From Candidatus Blochmannia vicinus (GTDB taxonomy: Bacteria > Pseudomonadota > Gammaproteobacteria > Enterobacterales > Enterobacteriaceae): DNA of 64,000 nt. The notes under the pieces were generated by a model. That model was not told the origin of the DNA, did no database searches, and saw nothing but the letters and a program-made list of their open reading frames with translations. The stretch is taken from contig NZ_CP097763.1 in NCBI RefSeq assembly GCF_023586525.1, positions 62,001 to 126,000 on the forward strand, read 5' to 3'. A program made the translations under genes and the position numbers. Shown here in pieces: positions 1-9,070 of the stretch (position 1 is the first letter of the stretch; every line of letters starts with the position of its first letter).

Positions 1-418
1 TCTAATAGAAATAAAACCTAAATATTTTCTGTGTTACAATCGGTTAAAATTTTTATATATACATATTTGTTTAAATTAATATCAAAATCAATTAAATAAC
101 TTCTATGTCATCGACATGTATCAAATATAACAATATCACATATATATATTATTATAATAATGTAATATACATTTACTAATGTACTAGATTTTTAGAGTAT
201 ATTATTATATTATTTAAAAATTAAATTATGAAAATGCCAAAAAATATGATCACGTTACTAACATTATGTTAGTAATAGAATTTTAATAATAAAAATACTG
301 TTTTATAATCTTTATATATATTGATTAAAGAATAAAAAAATGCTATTATTTTAGATTATATGTAAACAGCTGGCATAAACGTTGCTTAATCCATATACAG
401 TTCATATGGAGTAACTAA
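1..418. other. Gene-free upstream region
   Basis: This A/T-rich stretch precedes the membrane winged-helix regulator gene. I see no credible coding sequence or RNA gene. It contains a short near-perfect palindrome at 255-275, listed separately, and a GGAG Shine-Dalgarno motif just before the regulator start at 419. A promoter is presumably here, but the background is too A/T-rich to pick -10 and -35 boxes reliably. Confidence 0.5.
255..275. promoter_or_regulatory. Palindrome upstream of regulator gene, possible operator
   Basis: The arms TTACTAACAT (255-264) and ATGTTAGTAA (266-275) are exact inverted repeats separated by a single T. The site lies about 145 bp before the start of a gene for a DNA-binding regulator. 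A symmetric site of this size could be an operator, perhaps autoregulatory. This is inference: a 10-bp arm match can occur by chance in such A/T-rich DNA, and no second copy was noticed nearby. Confidence 0.25.
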
Positions 419-1054
419 ATGAAATATGTCATTCAATCAACTATCATATTCGATACTGCAGAATATATTTTAACATCATTAACTGAACCTAACACATCGG
501 TGAAGTTATCTAATTCTGCAGGACGAGTATTAGAAGAACTTATTAAACAACGAAATATTGATCCCAACACTCCAGTCACTCGGGACCATTTATTTTCAAT
601 TGTATGGCGAGTTTATGGGCTCGAGCCATCTAACGGAAACTTAAACCAACAAATTAGTTTAATACGAAAAACTATAACCTCTTTTGGGTTAGATCCTTCA
701 TCTATTATAACTATACCTAAACGAGGTTTAAAACTAAACAACCAGTTAACTATAGAAAAAATAAATGAAGAGACCCCGTGTTTATCTTCTACTCTACATA
801 AAACCATAGATAAAAACAACAACTTACCATCTTCCGCTTTACTAAATATAAAAACTCATATAAAATATATGACTACTCTCACAACAATAGTCTCAATCTT
901 ATTCAGTATTGGGTTTTTTTATTTATACACCAAAAAAGACCATATAAAATTATATTGTTGCAAAGAAATAAACTCATGCAATGTTTGTACTTTTCATTCA
1001 GAACCAGGATTAGATTGTAGCGGCTGTGCTATACAATGTACCGAAGTGACATAA
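419..1054 (+). CDS. Membrane-anchored winged-helix transcriptional regulator (ToxR/CadC type)
   Basis: The 211-residue product has an N-terminal DNA-binding domain of the OmpR/PhoB C-terminal type (about residues 8-105). Visible features are the recognition region SNGNLNQQISLIRKTI and the wing segment IITIPKRGLKL. A single membrane span lies at about 150-171 and is followed by a 40-residue tail, presumably periplasmic. This is the one-component, membrane-bound layout of ToxR and CadC. The tail is short but carries seven cysteines (about 180-206), including a CC pair and CSGC, which is unusual and suggests a disulfide or metal-based sensor. GGAG sits about 10 bp before the ATG. No sensor domain is recognisable and the target genes are unknown. 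The fold call is firm; the signal sensed is not known. Confidence 0.8.
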   Translation: MKYVIQSTIIFDTAEYILTSLTEPNTSVKLSNSAGRVLEELIKQRNIDPNTPVTRDHLFSIVWRVYGLEPSNGNLNQQISLIRKTITSFGLDPSSIITIPKRGLKLNNQLTIEKINEETPCLSSTLHKTIDKNNNLPSSALLNIKTHIKYMTTLTTIVSILFSIGFFYLYTKKDHIKLYCCKEINSCNVCTFHSEPGLDCSGCAIQCTEVT

Positions 1055-1890
1055 TATAATCAGATATAAGATAATTTATAAAAATTTTACTTTTCATTAT
1101 CATGATCTAAAATTATAAGCAGCTCATCACTATATGAATATATATCTAAACCCCACAACATGTTTTAGTAACTATCTTTAACTTTATAACAATTCTACAC
1201 TAATATCTAACCAATATTAACCTAAAAATTAGTAAATATATTTATACATATTCTTTTAATAAAACAACTATTTAATAAAATTTCTATTTATACGTATCAT
1301 AAAAATCAATCAAATTAAATCTAGTCCTCCCTTTTTATTAAAATTTAAAACATCAACATATGATTAATAATCATTCAATTACAACAAAAACATTATTTTT
1401 ATGAAAGATTTTATTTCAAATATTTAATTGAAATTAACTCATCACAAAAGATATATCATAAAATTACAATCTTTATATTTAATATAGATTGCAATTATAT
1501 TAATATTAATTTCTTACCATTAACAATAATATAAATCCCTATATGAATATAATTAGACCATAAATAAAATTAACATATATACATACGATATTAAAATATC
1601 TATCAAAAAATAAATATACTTGTATATAATCTTATTTATCTAACTTAGACACAATTTATTTACATTCATAACAATTTTTAATTAAATAACATATTTAATC
1701 ATTGTTACATTTGTAATACTATTTTATTCTGTAATTTTAAACTAATATATTCCTAACGATCAAACATCATTTAAATTTTTTATTACTTAATATAATAAAT
1801 AATCGCAGAAAAAATATATCAATATATATCTCCAAGTTTATAAAAAATTAATTTAAAAAATAAAATATTAATCTAAAATTAGATCTATAA
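1055..1890. other. Gene-free convergent intergenic region
   Basis: These 836 bp lie between the 3' ends of the regulator gene and emtA. They are extremely A/T-rich with stop codons in all frames. I recognise no gene remnant, RNA gene or strong terminator hairpin. It is most likely eroded DNA. Confidence 0.5.
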
Positions 1891-2535
1891 TTAATCCTGA
1901 TTAACATAAATAGAATTAACTTTAGATAAATAACGCTGTGCCTGCGCAGATGGATGATGGGATTGTATATATTGGTAAAATTGATCTGGACTAAGCTTAT
2001 TTATTTTTTCAATAGCATAACTACGATCAATAGAAAATGTTTTTAACAATGCACTCAAACCATTTACATAGGCAACAATAACAGCGTAACGTCTAGTTTT
2101 TGGATTAATAATACCTTCTAATTGTTTTTGTAATATAGACAAATAAGCAGTGCCAAGATCAATATTGACAACAGCATTTTTTAATTCATAAATACTAGGT
2201 TCTCCTGTCCATCCTTTTAAACGATAAGCATCTCTACCTGCAGTATCTGCTTTAAGCTGCATTAGTCCGACAGCATTAGATTTACTAATTACAGTAGGAT
2301 CATAATTGGATTCTACTTGAATAATAGCCTTCACTAAAGATGCATCTACTCCATAATTAATAGCGCAACGACGAATGCAATCATTATATATTGATGATGT
2401 AACTTGTTTAGAAGAATCAACTTCTTTGCATCTTAAATTAGTAGATGATGTACGTATAGCATTATCTTTATTATTTTGTTGTACACAAGTTGTCAGCAAA
2501 AAAATAATAACTAAATATATTATATATATCTTCAT
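1891..2535 (-). CDS. emtA: Membrane-bound endo-type lytic murein transglycosylase
   Basis: The lipoprotein cleaves the MurNAc-GlcNAc glycan bond of peptidoglycan to give 1,6-anhydro ends, and is expected at the outer membrane. The 214 residues align with E. coli EmtA/MltE (about 203). A signal peptide ends in a lipobox, LTTC (C17). The SLT-fold motifs are clear: IIQVESNYDP with the catalytic Glu, SKSNAVGLMQLK, GRDAYRLKGWTGEPS, then AYVNGLSALLKTFS and SHHPSAQAQRYL near the C-terminus. It stands alone between large gaps. No convincing Shine-Dalgarno sequence precedes the ATG, but the start fits the signal peptide. Retaining a lytic enzyme is consistent with a cell that still has a peptidoglycan wall (compare lpoB and ldtB here). 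Confidence 0.95.
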   Translation of the reverse strand: MKIYIIYLVIIFLLTTCVQQNNKDNAIRTSSTNLRCKEVDSSKQVTSSIYNDCIRRCAINYGVDASLVKAIIQVESNYDPTVISKSNAVGLMQLKADTAGRDAYRLKGWTGEPSIYELKNAVVNIDLGTAYLSILQKQLEGIINPKTRRYAVIVAYVNGLSALLKTFSIDRSYAIEKINKLSPDQFYQYIQSHHPSAQAQRYLSKVNSIYVNQD

Positions 2536-2895
2536 AATTTTATAATTTTTGTAATCAAAATATATATTATTTATATAATATTATGAAATGAGACAATGTT
2601 TTATGTTTTAAAAATTAGTTTTCCTATAACTCTAAAAATATAGATAACAATATCTATATCTATATATAAATTAAACAATGAAATCATTGTCTACAAATAA
2701 AATACGTAAAGGTATTAACTTTGGCTATGTACAATGGAAAATATCTCATTTATTAAAGAAATAATACAACCATAAATCATGTATATTAAAGATATAAATA
2801 CTACATAATTCTCTCAAAAATTTTAAATAATTTTACCCAAACGTATGTTACACGATGAATAACTTAATGAAATACATATATATATTCATATTCAA
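2536..2895. other. Gene-free gap between emtA and mntR
   Basis: These 360 bp of A/T-rich DNA contain short runs of the kind TATATCTATATC near 2640-2665. No gene remnant or RNA is recognisable. The emtA promoter and the mntR 3' end must lie here, but I cannot locate either with confidence. Confidence 0.4.
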
Positions 2896-3312
2896 TTATT
2901 TATTACATCGCTTAGAAAACTGTCTAAATGCTAATAATGTTTCATTGCTGACATGATGCTCAATACCTTCCGCATCTCTTTGAGCAGTTTTTTTATTAAT
3001 ACCCAAATCCATTAGAAATGTTCTTACAATTTTATGTCGTACATGATTTTCATCAGCTAATCGTCTTCCTTGTTCTGTTAATAATACTCTACGATAGCGT
3101 TTATGTTCAATTAATGAACAAGCAATCAATTTCTTTAACATTTTTGCTACTGTTGGTTGTGTTACTCCCAATCGTAAAGCTAAATCTACTTGACGAGCCT
3201 CTCCACATTCTTGGATTAAATCTGAAATCAACTCAATATAATCATCAATAAGCTCACGGCGATGTGCTGCTCTAACCTGAATAAATCCTTGTGAATTATC
3301 TACTTTTTTCAT
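2896..3312 (-). CDS. mntR: Manganese-responsive transcriptional regulator MntR (DtxR family)
   Basis: This metal-dependent repressor normally binds Mn(II) and shuts off manganese uptake (mntH in E. coli). The 138 residues align closely with E. coli MntR (155), with a shorter N-terminus. The winged helix-turn-helix is visible as [20 protein letters not shown]. The metal-binding and dimerisation segments [22 protein letters not shown] and [13 protein letters not shown] are kept. No mntH, mntP or other classical target is in this window, so the regulon cannot be read from context. The gene faces mnmA across a 760-bp divergent gap. Its survival in a reduced genome is unusual in itself. Confidence 0.93.
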   Translation of the reverse strand: MKKVDNSQGFIQVRAAHRRELIDDYIELISDLIQECGEARQVDLALRLGVTQPTVAKMLKKLIACSLIEHKRYRRVLLTEQGRRLADENHVRHKIVRTFLMDLGINKKTAQRDAEGIEHHVSNETLLAFRQFSKRCNK

Positions 3313-4072
3313 AAAAATTTTGAATTACTGGGAAATATCTTCATATTATTTTTAGTTATAATAAATATATCATGATACCTTATAAATAATATACCTTATC
3401 AACATAAGTAGATTATAACGTTTCTTTAAAAAATAATATTTTTATCATTATGCTATTTTTTATATTAATATATAAATACAACTTACATTATAATACTCTA
3501 TATTTATGAAATAAAATATAGTAAATAATCTATACGCAATAAATATAAGGATACAACAAACATATTAACAAAATTAACCAACACAGTAACTTGCCTAAAT
3601 AAAAATAAAATTGTTTATACTGATCTATAATTATTACATATATTTTTAACGACTAATTATGTTTAAAAAGTCATATAATTTTATCGTATTTTATCCATAT
3701 AACTAATAAAAAAATAATATCATCTAACTTAAGATAAAAAATAAATAAATTAACTGATTACATATACGTAAACGACACTGTTATTGTCTTGATAACGTAA
3801 ATAAATATTACGATATTCATATTTTATATAAATAAAACATTTTTTCTAAAAAAATATCTTTAAGCATTTAAATTATAAATAGTATAAATTATTTAATATG
3901 TTATCACTAATATATATATTTATATCATCATATCTTTCTAAAGATAAGATTTGCTATATAACAAAATTTATAATATTATCCATCTAGGTTTTGCAATAAA
4001 ATGATTAAAAATAATATATTTGCTTTAATATTAAATCGTGCATACACAAAATAACTTATATTTTATCTAATC
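3313..4072. other. Gene-free divergent region mntR/mnmA
   Basis: These 760 bp separate divergently transcribed mntR and mnmA. Promoters for both must lie here. I see only A/T-rich sequence with no gene remnant, RNA gene or obvious palindromic MntR operator. Confidence 0.45.
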
Positions 4073-5242
4073 ATGAATACTATATTACATACCCATTGTA
4101 AAAAAAAAGTGATTGTTGGAATGTCTGGGGGGGTTGATTCTTCCGTATCCGCATGGATATTATTACAACAAGGATATAAAGTAGAAGGATTATTTATGAA
4201 AAATTGGGAAGATGACGATAGTAATGAACATTGCTCATCAGCATCTGATTTATCGGATACTTATTCTGTCTGTAATCATTTGGGTATATATTTACATACC
4301 GTAAATTTTTCTAAAGAATATTGGGAAAATGTATTTCAAGTATTTTTGCAAGAATATAAAATTGGCCGCACCCCTAATCCTGACATACTCTGCAATAAAG
4401 AAATTAAATTCAAATGTTTTTTAGAATTTGCACTCAAAGATTTAGACGCAGATTTTATTGCAACTGGACATTATGTACGCCGTATTGACACCAATCAAGG
4501 AACGTGCCTAATGCGTGGTTTAGACAAAAATAAGGATCAAAGTTATTTTCTATATACACTTAGTCATACACAACTTAAACAATGTTTGTTTCCTGTAGGA
4601 ACATTAAAAAAATCACAAGTTAGAAATATCGCTAAAGAATTAAACTTAATTACAGCTAATAAAAAAGACTCTACTGGTATTTGTTTCATTGGTAAACGAA
4701 AATTTAGAAATTTTATTAGTCATTACATACCAATGCAACCAGGAATTATAATTAATATAAATGGAGATAAAATTGGAACACATCAAGGAGTATCATTTTA
4801 TACTTTAGGACAAAGAAAAGGATTAAATATAGGTGGAATCAAAAAAGGAAATGGGAAACCATGGTACGTAATAGACAAAGATATAAAAAATAATACGTTA
4901 ATCGCAGCGCAAGAACATCATCACCCGCTTCTTATGTCTACTGAATTCATTGCTAAACAAGTACAATGGATAAAAGGAAATATACTTAAGTCACCTTTAT
5001 ATTGTACAGTAAAAATTAGATACAGACACCCAGATGTTCAATGTCGTGTATATCCTATTTTTAACAATGACCTTAAAGTTGTTTTAAAAAATCCAGTATC
5101 AGCAATTACACCGGGGCAAGCAGCAGTTTTTTACTCACATGAAAATTGTTTAGGCGGCGGCATCATTGAACAAACTATTCCTTATAGCTACTTAAGCCCT
5201 AAAAATTATTACTCTTCAATAAACATAAACAATATCAATTAA
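4073..5242 (+). CDS. mnmA: tRNA-specific 2-thiouridylase MnmA
   Basis: MnmA adenylates and then thiolates U34 of tRNA-Lys, -Glu and -Gln, taking sulfur from the IscS-TusABCDE relay; tusE is also in this window. The 389 residues align with E. coli MnmA (368) along the full length. The PP-loop [11 protein letters not shown] is at about 19-29. The catalytic cysteines are in [13 protein letters not shown] and [13 protein letters not shown]. The C-terminal β-barrel motif TPGQAAVFY is present. About 20 extra residues rich in N, S and Y extend the C-terminus. In E. coli hflD separates mnmA from purB; here hflD is missing and purB follows after about 100 bp. Confidence 0.97.
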   Translation: MNTILHTHCKKKVIVGMSGGVDSSVSAWILLQQGYKVEGLFMKNWEDDDSNEHCSSASDLSDTYSVCNHLGIYLHTVNFSKEYWENVFQVFLQEYKIGRTPNPDILCNKEIKFKCFLEFALKDLDADFIATGHYVRRIDTNQGTCLMRGLDKNKDQSYFLYTLSHTQLKQCLFPVGTLKKSQVRNIAKELNLITANKKDSTGICFIGKRKFRNFISHYIPMQPGIIININGDKIGTHQGVSFYTLGQRKGLNIGGIKKGNGKPWYVIDKDIKNNTLIAAQEHHHPLLMSTEFIAKQVQWIKGNILKSPLYCTVKIRYRHPDVQCRVYPIFNNDLKVVLKNPVSAITPGQAAVFYSHENCLGGGIIEQTIPYSYLSPKNYYSSININNIN

Positions 5243-5344
5243 AAATATTTATTCAATATCATTGAACATATTAAATACTACCATAATTATAAAACTAAAT
5301 AATTATTATATTTAATGTTTAATTTCATCATGAAAGGAGAAGAA

Positions 5345-6730
5345 GTGATAAAATTATCGCCCTTAACTGTAGTATCACCTATCGATGGTCGTTACTATAA
5401 ACAAACTGATTCCTTACGTAGTATTTTTAGTGAATTCAGTCTGTTAAAATTTCGAGTACAGATTGAAATCTATTGGTTACAAAAACTAGCTCACACAACA
5501 GCTATTAAAGAAATATCTCCTTTTACACAACCCGAATATGACTTTTTAAATAAATTAGTGATTAATTTTAATATCAAAGATGCAGAACGTATTAAAGAAA
5601 TAGAACAAATTATTAAGCATGATATCAAAGCAGTAGAGTATTTCTTAAAAGAAAAAATAAGTATATTACCTAATTTAAAAAAAATAAGTGAATTTATTCA
5701 TTTTGCTTGTACTTCAGATGATATTAACAATCTTGCATATGGATTAATGCTTACTAATGCCAAAAAAACTATTTTGTTACCTATTTGGCAACAAATTATT
5801 AATGAAATTAAAAAAATGAGTATTAATTATAAAGATATTCCTTTATTATCTAGAACTCATGGACAGCCCGCTACCCCTTCTACTATTGGAAAAGAAATGG
5901 CTAACATTGCATATCGACTAATACGTCAATATAATCAATTAAAATCAATAAAAATTTTAGGTAAAATGAACGGCGCTGTAGGAAACTACAATGCTCATAC
6001 AGTAGCATACCCAGAAATAAATTGGCGTAAATTAAGCAAAGAATTTGTTATATCTTTAGGAATCGAATATAATCCATATACAACACAAATAGAACCACAT
6101 GATTATATTGCTGAATTATCCGACTGTATTACACGATTCAATACAATCTTGATAAATTTTAATAGAGATATATGGGGTTATATTTCACTCAACTATTTTA
6201 AACTATACCATAATGAAATTTCAATTGGATCATCCACTATGCCACACAAAGTAAATCCTATAGACTTTGAAAAGTCTGAAGGAAACCTAGGATTAGCAAA
6301 CGCCATATTTAATCATTTTTCTGAGAAGTTACCAATATCACGTTGGCAACGCGATTTAAGCGATTCAACCGTCCTAAGAAGCTTAGGAATGGCTATAGGA
6401 TACGCTTTAATCTCCTACCATAGCGTACTAAAAGGCATAAAAACATTAATAGTTAATAAAGAATACATATTAAGTGAATTAAATAGACATTGGATAGTAT
6501 TAAGCGAAGCTATTCAAACGGTTATGAGACGGCATAATATTCATAAATCTTATGAAGATACAAAAAAATTTATCAGCAGTACAGATATTAATCCTGAAAA
6601 AATAAAAATTTTTATTGAATCACTACCATTACCAGCAACAGAAAAAATACGTTTACAAAAATTGACTCCAACCAATTACATAGGTTTAGCAGCAGAAATG
6701 GCAAATGAAATTGATGATGTAACATCATGA
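5345..6730 (+). CDS. purB: Adenylosuccinate lyase
   Basis: PurB acts twice in purine synthesis, splitting SAICAR to AICAR and adenylosuccinate to AMP, each time releasing fumarate. From the GTG at 5345 the product is 461 residues (E. coli 456). That start is preferred because AAAGGAGA lies just upstream and the translation then begins like the E. coli protein (IKLSPLTVVSPIDGRY). An in-frame ATG at 5315 would add 10 residues. Superfamily motifs are HFACTSDDINN, SRTHGQPATPS and the signature GSSTMPHKVNPIDFE. The last 22 codons lie in the left arm of a perfect 132-bp palindrome centred on the stop codon, giving a slightly extended C-terminus (NEIDDVTS) compared with E. coli. Confidence 0.97.
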   Translation: MIKLSPLTVVSPIDGRYYKQTDSLRSIFSEFSLLKFRVQIEIYWLQKLAHTTAIKEISPFTQPEYDFLNKLVINFNIKDAERIKEIEQIIKHDIKAVEYFLKEKISILPNLKKISEFIHFACTSDDINNLAYGLMLTNAKKTILLPIWQQIINEIKKMSINYKDIPLLSRTHGQPATPSTIGKEMANIAYRLIRQYNQLKSIKILGKMNGAVGNYNAHTVAYPEINWRKLSKEFVISLGIEYNPYTTQIEPHDYIAELSDCITRFNTILINFNRDIWGYISLNYFKLYHNEISIGSSTMPHKVNPIDFEKSEGNLGLANAIFNHFSEKLPISRWQRDLSDSTVLRSLGMAIGYALISYHSVLKGIKTLIVNKEYILSELNRHWIVLSEAIQTVMRRHNIHKSYEDTKKFISSTDINPEKIKIFIESLPLPATEKIRLQKLTPTNYIGLAAEMANEIDDVTS

Positions 6731-6793
6731 TGTTACATCATCAATTTCATTTGCCATTTCTGCTGCTAAACCTATGTAATTGGTTGGAGTCAA
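6662..6793. repeat. Perfect 132-bp palindrome at the purB stop codon
   Basis: Bases 6662-6727 and 6728-6793 are exact reverse complements: 66-bp arms, no spacer and no mismatch. I checked this base by base. The left arm is the last 66 coding bases of purB and the centre is immediately before the TGA stop. The right arm is therefore an inverted copy of the purB end. The transcript would fold into an extremely long hairpin. There is no T-run after the right arm (AAATAAAAATAAAT follows), so it is not a classical intrinsic terminator. It may be a template-switch duplication, a processing element or an assembly artefact. Confidence 0.97.
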
Positions 6794-7119
6794 AAATAAA
6801 AATAAATATTTTAACTCACACATTAAATTAAGTTACCAAAATGGAATCTACTGCATTGCGCTAACAGTGTTATTTTCATTTTATAAATAATATATTTTAT
6901 AAAAATTTATTTATATACCATGAGTTTGAAATATTAAACGCTACTCAATATAACATTGATATACCATATCAAAACTGTCAAAATTATAAATATTAGAAAC
7001 CTACATTCTATTATCTACAATTGATGTTTATATTTTTATTTATTTATAACTCAACTATATTATTAAACAAATTATTCAAAATCTTTTGCTCTAGCAAAAG
7101 ATCACAAATTTTCAATTTC
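6794..7119. other. Convergent intergenic region purB/lolE
   Basis: These 326 bp lie between the palindrome and the 3' end of lolE. They contain a compact terminator-like hairpin for the lolE side (7081-7102, listed separately). The rest is featureless A/T-rich sequence. Confidence 0.5.
7081..7102 (-). terminator. Intrinsic terminator-like hairpin after lolE
   Basis: ATCTTTTGC (7081-7089) and GCAAAAGAT (7094-7102) are exact inverted repeats around a 4-nt loop. Read on the minus strand, the stem is followed by TTTTGAATAATTTG, a weak T-rich tail. It lies about 18 bp past the lolE stop codon, as expected for the terminator of the lolCDE run. Confidence 0.6.
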
Positions 7120-8358
7120 TCATTTTAACATTTTATATAAATCAAATTTTTCTGTTTTTAATACCGTATACCAACTAGTAACTATCCCGAGTAATAATGT
7201 TATACCTAAAACCGATAATACATCCCACCCATTTAATTTAACAGGTAAAAAATTAATAAAATAAATTCCTTGTGACAAAATCTTACTTCCCAAAAAATCG
7301 TTACAAATTGTAATTAAACTTGTTAAGTTAAAAGAAACAAAAACACCTAATCCGGTTCCTATAACACCAGAAATAATATAAATAATTAACCCATACCAGA
7401 AAAATATACGTCTAATTAAAATATTTTGACCTCCTAATGCACAAATTAGCGCAATATCATAATTTTTATCTTTTATTGATAAAATAAGCGTAGCAATTAC
7501 GTTAAAACAAGAGATACTCATCATCAATATCATTGATAAATATACAATTACACGAACCATTTGAATATCTCTATAAATATACCCATAGGTATCCATCCAG
7601 CTTCTTACATAAACCTGACGATTAATTATTTTTTCAATTTTATGTACTATTTTATTAGCAGAAAAAATATCATTAATTTTAATAGCTATTCCTGTAATAT
7701 CTGATTTTTTATCATATAAATGTTGTATATCCAATAAAGACATTATAGCAATATTGTAGTCTAATTGACTACTCAAATTTAATATACCAGCCACTTGTAA
7801 ACGAATTTTTTTAGATGATAACAATTTATTATCTATACGAAAATTATGAGCAATTAAAATAGTGATCCAATCACCTACTTTAATTCCTAGCGCATCCGAT
7901 ATTCCTTTTCCTAAAATAATCTGTTCCGTATTTTCATAAAAATATTTCCAAGAAAAATCTTTCTCTATAAAATAAGATAATATATTTTTATCTACGTTTT
8001 TCATTAAATCTATACTTTTAACGTAAACCACGTGCCATTTATTATTAAATTCAACAACTCCAGAAAAATTAATATAAGGAGTTACACAAATAATTTCTGG
8101 CATTTGACAAATACACTTCGAAACCTCAGACCAATCGATAAATGACTCACTAACCGACTCAATTTCTACGTGCGGAACAATCGCCAAAATACGATGACTT
8201 AATTCATATTTAAACCCATTAATTGCGCTTAATGCAATTATAGATATTGCTATTCCTATAGTAATACTAATAATAGCAATTAAAGATACTAAAGATATCA
8301 GAATATTATTATTCGCACCGCGATGAAATTTTAAAGCAATTTGTAAAGATAATATCAT
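7120..8358 (-). CDS. lolE: Lipoprotein-releasing ABC transporter permease LolE
   Basis: LolE is one of the two inner-membrane subunits of LolCDE, which extracts mature outer-membrane lipoproteins and hands them to LolA. The 412 residues align with E. coli LolE (414). The N-terminal span (about 20-45) ends in SAINGFKYELSHRILAIVPH. A large periplasmic domain follows, then three C-terminal spans of the FtsX type. LolE-like signatures are SWMDTYGYIYRDIQMVR and IYFINFLPVKL. It is the last gene of a lolC-lolD-lolE unit, 28 bp after lolD, and is followed by a hairpin. The assignment as LolE rather than LolC rests on gene order and on motif matches. Confidence 0.96.
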   Translation of the reverse strand: MILSLQIALKFHRGANNNILISLVSLIAIISITIGIAISIIALSAINGFKYELSHRILAIVPHVEIESVSESFIDWSEVSKCICQMPEIICVTPYINFSGVVEFNNKWHVVYVKSIDLMKNVDKNILSYFIEKDFSWKYFYENTEQIILGKGISDALGIKVGDWITILIAHNFRIDNKLLSSKKIRLQVAGILNLSSQLDYNIAIMSLLDIQHLYDKKSDITGIAIKINDIFSANKIVHKIEKIINRQVYVRSWMDTYGYIYRDIQMVRVIVYLSMILMMSISCFNVIATLILSIKDKNYDIALICALGGQNILIRRIFFWYGLIIYIISGVIGTGLGVFVSFNLTSLITICNDFLGSKILSQGIYFINFLPVKLNGWDVLSVLGITLLLGIVTSWYTVLKTEKFDLYKMLK

Positions 8359-8386
8359 TTTAAAACAATTACCTAAACGAATTATC

Positions 8387-9070
8387 CTATGTTAATATTA
8401 TTTGACCATCAGATATCGTTAATATTCTATGACATTTCTTAGCCAAATCTAAATCATGAGTTGCAATTAAAAAAGTTGTTCCATAATGAATATTTAATGT
8501 TTTTAATAATTGAAAAATATTACTTGAATTTTCTTCGTCTAAATTTCCAGTAGGTTCATCGGCCAGCACTAAAGCTGGATTATTTATTATAGCTCGTGCT
8601 ATAGCTACTCTCTGACTTTCTCCTCCAGATAATTCGTTTGGAAAAAAATGAATACGATTCTCTAAACCAACTAATTTTAATATACATCGTGCTTTATTTT
8701 TCGCTTGACTAAATCCAGTACCTCCAATCAATAATGGCATCGCTACATTTTCTAAAATATCAAAATCTAATAATAAATGATGAAATTGGTAAATAAAACC
8801 TAAACGTTTATTACGTATCATAGCGCGCGCATTATCAGATAATTTATGTAATGCATATCCTTCAAAGAATATCTCACCTGCAGTTGGTTTATCTAATCCC
8901 CCGAGTAAATGTAACAATGTACTTTTACCAGACCCAGACATCCCCACAACAGCAATAATCTCCTTAGGTTGTATACTTAAAGTAATATGATTCAACACTT
9001 TGATTAAAAACCCAGCACGACGATAATATTTCGTCAATTGAGCACAATATAATAATGGAATATCAACCAT
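8387..9070 (-). CDS. lolD: Lipoprotein-releasing ABC transporter ATPase LolD
   Basis: LolD powers release of lipoproteins from the inner membrane by LolCE. From the ATG at 9070 the product is 227 residues (E. coli 233). Visible are Walker [10 protein letters not shown], the LolD-typical [25 protein letters not shown], signature LSGGESQR, Walker [14 protein letters not shown] and the switch His in ATHD. Starting at 9070 gives an 8-bp overlap with the lolC stop, typical of translational coupling, and an N-terminus like that of E. coli ([16 protein letters not shown]). An in-frame start at 9106 would add 12 residues that overlap lolC and have no counterpart. Confidence 0.96.
   Translation of the reverse strand: MVDIPLLYCAQLTKYYRRAGFLIKVLNHITLSIQPKEIIAVVGMSGSGKSTLLHLLGGLDKPTAGEIFFEGYALHKLSDNARAMIRNKRLGFIYQFHHLLLDFDILENVAMPLLIGGTGFSQAKNKARCILKLVGLENRIHFFPNELSGGESQRVAIARAIINNPALVLADEPTGNLDEENSSNIFQLLKTLNIHYGTTFLIATHDLDLAKKCHRILTISDGQIILT

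Noticed and set aside
2637..2668. TATATC-type tandem run near 2640
   Set aside because: Short, imperfect A/T microrepeat expected from base composition.
5315..5344. Longer purB start at ATG 5315
   Set aside because: The ten extra residues have no counterpart, and the strong AAAGGAGA motif would be inside the coding sequence; GTG at 5345 fits better.
6662..6793. Interpretation of the purB palindrome as an ordinary Rho-independent terminator
   Set aside because: The stem is far too long, includes coding sequence and has no following T-run.
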